Positions 6,446 to 12,459 of a stretch of DNA of 17,632 nucleotides are shown here, piece by piece (the first letter of the stretch is position 1; each line of letters opens with the position of its first letter). The translations under genes were made by a program, and so were the position numbers. The stretch spans positions 1-17,632 of the forward strand of contig JAGHYP010000019.1 in assembly GCA_017743585.1 (NCBI GenBank), given 5' to 3'. The stretch comes from Chloroflexota bacterium. Its GTDB lineage: Bacteria; Chloroflexota; Anaerolineae; Aggregatilineales; UBA2796. The notes under the pieces are model-generated. The model was not told the DNA's origin and searched no databases. It saw nothing but the letters and a program-made list of their open reading frames with translations.

Positions 6446-7494
6446 ATGACATCGAGCGGGATGAAATCGCCGCTCTGGAGCTGAAGCACGCTGACGCGCG
6501 CTGCGACGTCGCGCGCGAGGCGGCGGAACGCCTGCGCAGTTGGCGATTCGGGCGCGCTGACCACGATCGGTCGCCCGAGATCGCCGCTTTTGCGCACTTC
6601 GCTATCCAACGGGATGCGCCCCAAGAACGGCAGATTGCGCTCTTGCGCCAAGCGCTCGCCGCCGCCTTCGCCGAATAGCTCGCCTGCCATGTTCTCCACG
6701 ATGCCGATGATCGGCACGTTCAGCTGCTCAAACATGCTGATCGAGCGCAAGGCGTCGCCGATTGCCACTTGCTGCGGCTGCGAGACGATCACGGCGCCTG
6801 TCAGCGGCACCGCCTGCGCTAGGCTCAGCGGCGCGTCGCCGGTGCCAGGCGGCAAATCCACGATCATGTAGTCAATGTTATCGCCCCACTGGACGTCGTT
6901 GAAAAATTGCCGAATGGCGCTGTTGAGCATCGGCCCGCGCCAGACCATGGCTTTATCAGGGTCGATCAGGAAGCCCGTGCTGATCGTCTTGACGCCGAAG
7001 ACCTCAAACGGCACGATTTTGCCGTCGCGCACGGTAGGGCGCCCCGCGGATAAGCCGAGCATGATCGGCACGTTTGGCGTCAGGATATCGGCATCCATCA
7101 AGCCGACCCGCGCGCCTTCCTTTGCCAATGAAATGGCGAGGTTGACCGCAACGGTCGTCTTGCCAACACCGCCTTTGCCGCTGCCGACCGCCACTATGTT
7201 GCGAATCGGCATGCTGAGGCGCCCATGCACCCGCTTGCTGCTCGGCACCTCGGCATCCCACTTGACTTGAATGGCGCGAATGCCTTCCACTTTCAGCACG
7301 GCTGCCTCAGCCGCTTTGTAGATCGCGTCCTTCAGCGGGCAGGCGGGCGTGGTCAGCACGATCGTGAAGTGCGCCACGCCATCTTCAATGCGCAAGTCGC
7401 GCACCATGTTCAGCGTGACGATATCCTTGTGTAGCTCGGGCTCGATCACAGTACTCAGCGCTTGCATCACAGCGCTGTGCAGTTGCTCGCTCAT
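6439..7494 (-). CDS. Mrp/ApbC-family P-loop ATPase (iron-sulfur cluster carrier type), lacking the CxxC motif
   Basis: 351 residues. Residues 5-80 are a MIP18/DUF59 domain with the conserved TTPACPLK (48-55, Cys52). GSGKGGVGKTT (104-114) is the deviant Walker A of the MinD/Mrp class, DADILTPNVP is the switch I region, and DLPPGTGD is the Mrp-specific Walker B/switch II. Mrp/Nbp35 proteins load and transfer Fe-S clusters and usually bind a bridging cluster through CPxC after the VENM motif. Here VENMAGELFGEGGGE runs straight on with those Cys absent, and Cys52 is the only cysteine I can find in the protein. The ATG at 7494 has AAGGGG seven bases upstream. A TACAAT -10 lies 34 bases upstream of the ATG. 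The gene is divergent from the GH18-like gene and 62 bp before the dehydratase, which has its own promoter. Confidence 0.93.
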   Translation of the reverse strand: MSEQLHSAVMQALSTVIEPELHKDIVTLNMVRDLRIEDGVAHFTIVLTTPACPLKDAIYKAAEAAVLKVEGIRAIQVKWDAEVPSSKRVHGRLSMPIRNIVAVGSGKGGVGKTTVAVNLAISLAKEGARVGLMDADILTPNVPIMLGLSAGRPTVRDGKIVPFEVFGVKTISTGFLIDPDKAMVWRGPMLNSAIRQFFNDVQWGDNIDYMIVDLPPGTGDAPLSLAQAVPLTGAVIVSQPQQVAIGDALRSISMFEQLNVPIIGIVENMAGELFGEGGGERLAQERNLPFLGRIPLDSEVRKSGDLGRPIVVSAPESPTAQAFRRLARDVAARVSVLQLQSGDFIPLDVIG

Positions 7495-7528
7495 GCAAAA
7501 CCCCTTTTTTGCGATGCTTGTCGAAGAA

Positions 7529-7557
7529 ATTGTAGCCCGCTGCAGCGAGGTTGACCA
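7529..7557 (-). promoter_or_regulatory. promoter of the Mrp gene
   Basis: On the minus strand, TGGTCA (7557-7552), a 17-bp spacer, then TACAAT (7534-7529). The predicted start lies near 7522, giving a 28-nt leader that contains the AAGGGG ribosome site. Four of six -35 bases and five of six -10 bases match consensus. Confidence 0.55.
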
Positions 7558-7573
7558 CAGGCGAGGCGTCGTG

Positions 7574-7602
7574 TTGCGATCTGCGCTTTGGGGTGTTACG
7601 AT
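7574..7602 (+). promoter_or_regulatory. extended -10 promoter of the GH18-like/glycosidase operon
   Basis: TTGCGA (7574-7579), a 17-bp spacer, then TACGAT (7597-7602) preceded by TG one base away (7594-7595), i.e. an extended -10. Transcription would start near 7609, about 48 nt before the ATG at 7657. TATTAT at 7602-7607 is an alternative -10. It is arranged back to back with the Mrp promoter in a 162-bp divergent gap. Confidence 0.45.
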
Positions 7603-7656
7603 ATTATTCTGGCGCTGTAAAAAGCTTGTCACGATGCGGAGAATGCGGCGAGCGTT

Positions 7657-9459
7657 ATGACGAATGCAGCAGAGAAGAGCGACTTGTGGGCGCGCGGCGC
7701 GCCGCCTGAGCAGCAGCTCTTGCAGCCGCTGCGCCCTGAGCGCAACGCCTTCGGCTGTGCGCTGAGCGTCATGGCGCTGATCTTCGCAACGTTGCTGACC
7801 CTCTTAGCGCTTCTGTTGCCGCCGTTCTCGCTCGGCGAGCAGCTATTCGGCACGCCCTTCGTGCCGCTCAGCAGCCGCGTGACCTTCGGCGACCTGAGCC
7901 TGACCGCTATCGGCGATAGCACTTTGAGCGTCCGTTTGAGCTTGCTCAACACGGCGCGCGAGGCTGAGGACGAGCTCGCGCGTCAAGCGCGCGCAGCGCT
8001 GCCGCGAGCGCTCACGCCGCTCAGCCCGATCTATCGCCTAGAGCAACGCGGCGCGCCGCCTGAGTCGCTGACGCTCGCGCTCGCTTTGCCTGAAGGCGCC
8101 GAGCCAGCCCAAGTCGACTTGTATGGCTACGATGCAGCGGCAGGGCGCTGGCAGTTCATCCCTGCGCAGCGCGCGCTGATTGACGGGCGGCTCTCGCTGG
8201 CAACCGTGCTGAACCGCGCCCAGCGCTTGCCCGACGTGCTCCTCATCGGTCGCCTTGCGCCGCAAGCGCCGATCGTCAGCGTTGTGATTGAAGCAGGGCA
8301 GGCGTTCAAGCCTGAGGTGGCGGCGATTGCCGACGTGGTGCATCCTGCGGGCTTGGTCCCGAACGCTGAAGGCGCGCTCGACGGCGCATTGCCGGCCGGC
8401 GTGACCTTCGGCAGCGGCTACGCTGTGATGCCCCTCATCCGCAACTACCGCGGCGACGCAGCGCCTGATGCGGCGTTGATTGAAGCCCTGCTGACCGACC
8501 CGGCGCTTCGGCGGGCGCATCTTGAGCATCTGCTCGAGTTCGCGCGCAGCCAGCCTTACAGCGGCATCGCGCTTGAGTATCTCGGCTTGCCGCCGACGAT
8601 GCGCGATGCCTACAGCGCTTTCGTCGGCGAGCTAGCCGCCGCCTTGCGCGCTGATGGGCGCCTGCTGACGCTTGTGCTGCCTTTCCCCGAGCAAGCGGGC
8701 GCGCAATTTGAGACGGGCGCGTACGATTGGCGCGCGCTCGGCGCGCTCGCCGATTCAATTCAAGTCATTTTGCCGCGCAATCCGCGCGATTACCTGCCCG
8801 AGGGCGCAGTGCGGCGCGCTTTGGCGTGGGCGGTCGGCGAGATCAGCCGCACCAAGCTGCACGCCGTGATCAGCGCCCGCAGCGTGGCACAGGAAGGCAG
8901 CCAATGGCTGCCGATCAGCTACCGCCAAGCGCTCGAGCCATTGGCTGAGCTGCGCGTGACGCCCGAGGGCCTCTTGACGCCAAATACGCCCGTGCAGCTC
9001 CAAATCGCGCCCGAGCGCGCTGCCTTCGGCATCGAGGCGAATATGCCCGTGGTGCGCTATAAATCGCCCGAAGGCAGCTTCACACGCGCCGTCTGGCTGA
9101 TGACAAGCAGTGCCTTGCGCGATAGACTCGGCGCGCTGTTGCTCAGCAACTGGGCAGGCGTCCAAGTGCCGGACTTCGCCGCTGAAGGCGCTTTTCTGCA
9201 GGGCGCGCAAGTCCTTGCGCAGTACAAGACCTATCGCGCGGGGCAGACGTGGTTCGTGCCAGTGCCTGCCGATATAGCTGTGCAATGGCGCGCCAGCGCA
9301 GGCGAGATCGTCCTCGCGGAACGGGTAGAAGGCATTGCACAGCCCTTCATCTTCACGCCTGACGGGGCTTATCGCGATATCCAGGTGAACGCCGTGCTGG
9401 TGGAGCTGGCGTATCCGCTTGCGCGCACCACGCTGCAAGTGGCGCGCCGCGAAGGTTGA
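7657..9459 (+). CDS. membrane-anchored GH18/YaaH-like protein with degenerate active site
   Basis: 600 residues. One transmembrane helix at about 31-56 follows a short cytoplasmic N-terminus, so the bulk faces outward. Residues about 65-200 are a beta-rich region of unknown family. Residues about 205-460 look like a GH18 barrel of the spore-cortex YaaH/YdhD type: the strand YSGIALEYLGL (301-311), followed by RDAYSAFVGELAAALRADG and LLTLVLPF, parallels the family's FDGIDIDYENL...FLxELxxALxxxGxxLTVxVP. The catalytic DxxDxDxE reads S302, A305, E307, L309, so the proton-donor Glu is lost and hydrolysis is unlikely; binding or scaffolding of a glycan is the better inference. The C-terminal part (about 430-600) is beta-rich and unassigned. 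The ATG at 7657 has GGCGAG nearby. It is the first gene of a probable three-gene operon with two active-looking glycosidases. Confidence 0.65.
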   Translation: MTNAAEKSDLWARGAPPEQQLLQPLRPERNAFGCALSVMALIFATLLTLLALLLPPFSLGEQLFGTPFVPLSSRVTFGDLSLTAIGDSTLSVRLSLLNTAREAEDELARQARAALPRALTPLSPIYRLEQRGAPPESLTLALALPEGAEPAQVDLYGYDAAAGRWQFIPAQRALIDGRLSLATVLNRAQRLPDVLLIGRLAPQAPIVSVVIEAGQAFKPEVAAIADVVHPAGLVPNAEGALDGALPAGVTFGSGYAVMPLIRNYRGDAAPDAALIEALLTDPALRRAHLEHLLEFARSQPYSGIALEYLGLPPTMRDAYSAFVGELAAALRADGRLLTLVLPFPEQAGAQFETGAYDWRALGALADSIQVILPRNPRDYLPEGAVRRALAWAVGEISRTKLHAVISARSVAQEGSQWLPISYRQALEPLAELRVTPEGLLTPNTPVQLQIAPERAAFGIEANMPVVRYKSPEGSFTRAVWLMTSSALRDRLGALLLSNWAGVQVPDFAAEGAFLQGAQVLAQYKTYRAGQTWFVPVPADIAVQWRASAGEIVLAERVEGIAQPFIFTPDGAYRDIQVNAVLVELAYPLARTTLQVARREG

Positions 9460-9509
9460 CGCACTGCGTTCAAGCCGAGCAAGCCGGACACAGGGAGAGA
9501 CTGGACCTC

Positions 9510-10982
9510 ATGAGCGATATCCGAGAGACAATCAGCATCAGCGCGCTACGGCAGCGCCAGCAAATACACCGGCGCCAAGTGCGCTATTTCGCGATTGCGT
9601 GGACGGGCATCACGTTGTTGCTTGGCGCGGCGACCTTTGTAGCGGTTTACACGGCGACGGGCGCGCTCGCTTCCGAGCCGCTTGCCAGCAGCGGCAGCTT
9701 TTTACTACCGCCCCCCGCCGAGAGCGGCGTGCTTGTCGCCCAGATCACTGCCACGCCCTTCCCGACCTTTCCGCCGCCTGAGCAGGGGCAGCCGATTCAA
9801 GAGCCGCCGACGCCCGTGATCGTAGTCGCCACGCCCGCCGTCCAACCGACCGTCCCGCCGATCCGCGACTTGGATTTCGATCTCGGCATCGCGGTGCAGA
9901 AAAATCCTGATCCGAACGTCTACAAGCTATGGGTTGAGATGGCGCGCGATCAATTGCGCCTGAACTGGGTCAAGTCTCAGCTGGTCTGGCGCGATACCGA
10001 GCGCGTCAAGGGGCAGATCGATTGGTCTGAACTTGATGCCAGCCTGACCTTGCTGAGCGAGGCAGGTGTGAAGGTGTTGCTCAGCATCACCAAAGCGCCT
10101 GATTGGGCGCGCGATCCGGGCGCGCGGATCGTGGCGGATGTACATGACGGCCCGCCCGCCAATCCGCAAGACTTCGCCGATTTCCTGAGCGCGCTGCTGC
10201 GGCGCTATCCGGGCAAGATTCACGCCATTGAGGTTTGGAACGAGGTCAACATTGATCGCGAGTGGACGACCAATCCGCCCGCGATTGACGCGCGGCGCTA
10301 TGTGCAGTTGCTTCAGGTCGCCTATAACACGATCAAGAGCATCGATCCAAATATCATCGTGATCTCGGCGGGGCTGGCGCCGACGGGCGCGAATATCCCG
10401 GGCGCGGTCATGGATGATTTCATCTACATGGATCAGATGATCGCAGCGGGAATGCTGAACTTTGTGGATTGCGTCGGCGCGCACCACAACGGCTTGAACG
10501 TGCCGCCGAATTACGATTGGAATAACCTGCCAGAGCGCAACCCGCCGGCGCGCTTTCGCGGCCCTTGGGAGAATCCTCACCACAGCTGGTCGTTCAAAAG
10601 CACGCTGGAGGGCTATATCAAGCGCATTCGCGCCGCCGGCAGCGATAAGAAGCTGTGCGTGACCGAGTTCGGCTGGCCCAGCGTGGAAGACTTGCAAGGG
10701 CGCGGCCAGCTGCGCGAGGGCTTCGGCTTTGCCGCGGATAACACGCTGCAGGATCAGGCGGAGTTCACGGTGCAGGCAATCGAGCTGATGCAGCAATGGG
10801 GCTTTGTGCGGCTCGCGATGCTGTGGAACTTGAATTACGGCGCGCAGGCAGGCTGGGATATCAGCGGCCCGGTCGGCGATAACGTGCCGTGGTCGATTCT
10901 TGGGCCGAACTTCCAGCCGCGCCCTGTCTGGCAGCGCATTGTGGATATGGACTTCCGCAGCCGTCCGCGCCGCGCGCAATGA
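9510..10982 (+). CDS. membrane-anchored clan-A glycoside hydrolase (GH39/GH5-like)
   Basis: 490 residues. A transmembrane anchor at about 26-50 is followed by a Pro/Thr/Gln-rich stalk (about 66-117), then a TIM-barrel from about 121 to 480. Acid/base Glu245 lies in EVWNEVNIDREW (241-252) and nucleophile Glu386 in CVTEFGWPS (383-391), the two conserved positions of retaining clan-A enzymes. DWSELDASLTLLSEAGVKVLL and VISAGLAPTG are further barrel landmarks. The substrate is unknown; PslG-type enzymes of exopolysaccharide systems share this layout, which is a possibility and not an identification. I chose the ATG at 9510 (GGGAGA 11 bases upstream); the in-frame 9456 start would overlap the previous gene. 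The 50-bp gap to the upstream gene suggests one transcript. It is paralogous to the next gene. Confidence 0.85.
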   Translation: MSDIRETISISALRQRQQIHRRQVRYFAIAWTGITLLLGAATFVAVYTATGALASEPLASSGSFLLPPPAESGVLVAQITATPFPTFPPPEQGQPIQEPPTPVIVVATPAVQPTVPPIRDLDFDLGIAVQKNPDPNVYKLWVEMARDQLRLNWVKSQLVWRDTERVKGQIDWSELDASLTLLSEAGVKVLLSITKAPDWARDPGARIVADVHDGPPANPQDFADFLSALLRRYPGKIHAIEVWNEVNIDREWTTNPPAIDARRYVQLLQVAYNTIKSIDPNIIVISAGLAPTGANIPGAVMDDFIYMDQMIAAGMLNFVDCVGAHHNGLNVPPNYDWNNLPERNPPARFRGPWENPHHSWSFKSTLEGYIKRIRAAGSDKKLCVTEFGWPSVEDLQGRGQLREGFGFAADNTLQDQAEFTVQAIELMQQWGFVRLAMLWNLNYGAQAGWDISGPVGDNVPWSILGPNFQPRPVWQRIVDMDFRSRPRRAQ

Positions 10983-10998
10983 GCGATGCATCGCGGCA

Positions 10999-11022
10999 CA
11001 GGGCGAGGCTTCCCTCGCCCTG
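10999..11022 (+). other. 10-bp perfect stem-loop between the two glycosidase genes
   Basis: CAGGGCGAGG (10999-11008) pairs perfectly with CCTCGCCCTG (11013-11022) around the loop CTTC. The dyad lies in the 57-bp gap 16 bases after one stop codon and 17 bases before the next start. No T-tract follows, so it is not a standard intrinsic terminator. It could be an mRNA processing or stability element that sets the ratio of the two enzymes, or a member of a dispersed intergenic palindrome family. The stem is certain; its role is inferred. Confidence 0.7.
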
Positions 11023-11039
11023 CACCTGAAAGATTCATC

Positions 11040-12323
11040 ATGCCGAGACGGATGCGAAAACTTCTTTTGCTCAGCGGATTGGCGCTGAGCGCTTCGCTTG
11101 CCATCTTAATCGTCATCTTAATCGTCATCTTGATCGTCAGCTTGCTTGGCGTCAGCCGGGCGCGCCCGAGCGCGACGCCGCTCGGCGCTGAGCTGATCCG
11201 CGAGCGCAAGTTCCCGTCAATCGCCTATGGGGTGCATGTTTCGGTCTGGTGGAACGAGACGGCGCGCGCGCGCGACTTTGAATACGTCCGGCTGATGCGC
11301 TTCGGTTATGCCAAGCAAATCTTCGGCTGGCGCGATATTCAGCCCATAGAAACGCAGCCCGAGGATTGGTCAATTGCGGATGAGGTGGTGGCCGAGGCGA
11401 ATTATCGCGGTGTGAAGCTGATCGCACGGCTTGGCAAGCCGCCGGACTGGGCGATTCGCCTCGACCGCAATGAATACGAGCCGCCGTTTGATGAACATGC
11501 CTTCGGGCGTTTCTGCGGCGCGCTCGCGGCGCGTTACAAGGGGCGGATCGCCGGCTATCAAGTCTGGAACGAGCCGAATCTGGCTCGCGAATGGCTGAAC
11601 AAAACGCCGAACGCCGCCGCTTATATGAAAGTCCTGGCGGCCTGCTCAGCGGCTATTCGCGCCGCCGATCCGCAGGCGGTCGTCATCTCAGCAGGCCTCG
11701 CGCCGACCGGCACGCTCTCGCCGCATAGCATCCCCGATACGCTCTACTTGCAACAGATGTTTGAGGCAGGCGCGGCGGATCACTACGACGTGCTAGGGCT
11801 GAACGCGCCGGGCTACGCGCTGCCGCCTGAGACGCCACCTGACGATCCGCGCCTTGATGGACACAGCTGGCAGGTCTTTCGGCATGTGGAAGTCATGCGC
11901 GCCTTGCAAGTCGCTCATGGCGAGGGCCACAAACAGATCGCCATCTTGGAAATGGGCTGGACGACTGATCGGCGCGACACGATCACAGCGCCTGATGGCT
12001 CGCAGCAGCCGAATCCGTATCGCTGGCACGCCGTCTCCGAGGAACAACAAGCTGACTATCTGGTGGCAGCTTTTGAGTATGCCGCTCGGCACTGGCGGCC
12101 TTGGGTGAGCCTGATGGTCGTCCTTTACCTAGCCGACCTCAACTGGACGCCTGAAGACGAGGAATACTGGTGGGCGCTGAACGACGCGGGCTTCGATCAG
12201 CGGATGCGCCCTGCCTTCTTCGCGCTGGCAAATGCGCCGCGCTACATTGATGAGACCTACATACCGCCGATCCTCGACGGCATCAACCCATACACTCCGT
12301 TGCCGCCGCGCCCTAAAACCTAG
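11040..12323 (+). CDS. second membrane-anchored clan-A glycoside hydrolase, tandem paralog
   Basis: 427 residues. The basic N-terminus MPRRMRKLL precedes a long hydrophobic anchor (8-37) that includes three ILIV units (22-33). The barrel starts near residue 61. Acid/base Glu178 is in YQVWNEPNLAREW (173-185) and nucleophile Glu304 in IAILEMGWTTD (300-310). WNEPN is the form typical of GH39-like enzymes. It shares VISAGLAPTG and the same spacing of landmarks with the gene before it, so the pair arose by duplication and has diverged widely. It lacks the Pro/Thr stalk of its partner, so its catalytic domain should sit closer to the membrane. The ATG at 11040 has a weak GAAAG upstream; ATG 11052 (MRKLL) is an alternative and the 10986 start is rejected for lack of a site. 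Substrate unknown. Confidence 0.85.
   Translation: MPRRMRKLLLLSGLALSASLAILIVILIVILIVSLLGVSRARPSATPLGAELIRERKFPSIAYGVHVSVWWNETARARDFEYVRLMRFGYAKQIFGWRDIQPIETQPEDWSIADEVVAEANYRGVKLIARLGKPPDWAIRLDRNEYEPPFDEHAFGRFCGALAARYKGRIAGYQVWNEPNLAREWLNKTPNAAAYMKVLAACSAAIRAADPQAVVISAGLAPTGTLSPHSIPDTLYLQQMFEAGAADHYDVLGLNAPGYALPPETPPDDPRLDGHSWQVFRHVEVMRALQVAHGEGHKQIAILEMGWTTDRRDTITAPDGSQQPNPYRWHAVSEEQQADYLVAAFEYAARHWRPWVSLMVVLYLADLNWTPEDEEYWWALNDAGFDQRMRPAFFALANAPRYIDETYIPPILDGINPYTPLPPRPKT
11103..11138 (+). repeat. 12-bp in-frame tandem repeat building the membrane anchor
   Basis: Three units: ATCTTAATCGTC (11103-11114), an identical copy (11115-11126) and ATCTTGATCGTC (11127-11138). Each encodes Ile-Leu-Ile-Val, so the array supplies 12 consecutive residues of the hydrophobic helix. 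A gain or loss of a unit would lengthen or shorten the helix by four residues with no frameshift. Confidence 0.9.
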
Positions 12324-12327
12324 CCGT

Positions 12328-12384
12328 TGCTCGCTGAGCAGCTAAGCAAAAGTGAGCTTGCGCTCAATATTGTGAATTTTATGA
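12328..12384. other. intergenic region with two small hairpins and an AT-rich patch
   Basis: The 126-bp gap before the cyclase gene holds a 7-bp stem with one wobble (12326-12332 with 12336-12342, loop GCT) and a 5-bp stem TGAGC/GCTCA (12353-12357 with 12362-12366). Neither has a T-tract, so termination of the glycosidase operon here is uncertain. Bases 12364-12384 are strikingly AT-rich for this DNA. TTGCGC (12358-12363) with TATGAG (12380-12385) at 16-bp spacing is only a poor promoter match. Confidence 0.35.
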
Positions 12385-12414
12385 GACGCGAGCATCCCAT
12401 CCTGACGCGCGCGG

Positions 12415-12459
12415 TATCATGGCCAGAGTCCAGTGAACGCGATGAGTGAATGGACTCTG
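12415..12459 (+). promoter_or_regulatory. perfect 9-bp inverted repeat enclosing the cyclase start codon, with a possible -10
   Basis: CAGAGTCCA (12424-12432) is the exact reverse complement of TGGACTCTG (12451-12459), separated by 18 bases. The ATG at 12450-12452 straddles the loop/stem boundary. TATCAT (12415-12420) could be a -10, placing the dyad at the transcription start as an operator. If transcription starts further upstream, the RNA hairpin would mask the start codon. An out-of-frame six-codon ORF (ATG at 12442, TGA at 12460-12462) begins inside the loop. Confidence 0.6.

Noticed and set aside
853..7494. TIR-TPR plus methyltransferase, rhodanese and P450 as a defence island
   Set aside because: The TIR gene is convergent with the others, and those genes form ordinary metabolic neighbours. 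No nuclease, SIR2, helicase or other defence effector is present, and the TIR catalytic Glu is missing.
8755..9438. 227-codon minus-strand ORF
   Set aside because: Shadow of the GH18-like gene, with no domain pattern and no ribosome site.
9927..10991. 354-codon minus-strand ORF
   Set aside because: Antisense shadow of the first glycosidase, whose catalytic motifs fix the plus strand; composition is His/Arg-rich and typical of GC-rich shadow frames.
10986..11039. Upstream N-terminal extension of the second glycosidase (MHRGTGRG...)
   Set aside because: It would run through the intercistronic hairpin, adds a non-conserved basic stretch before the signal anchor and has no ribosome site.
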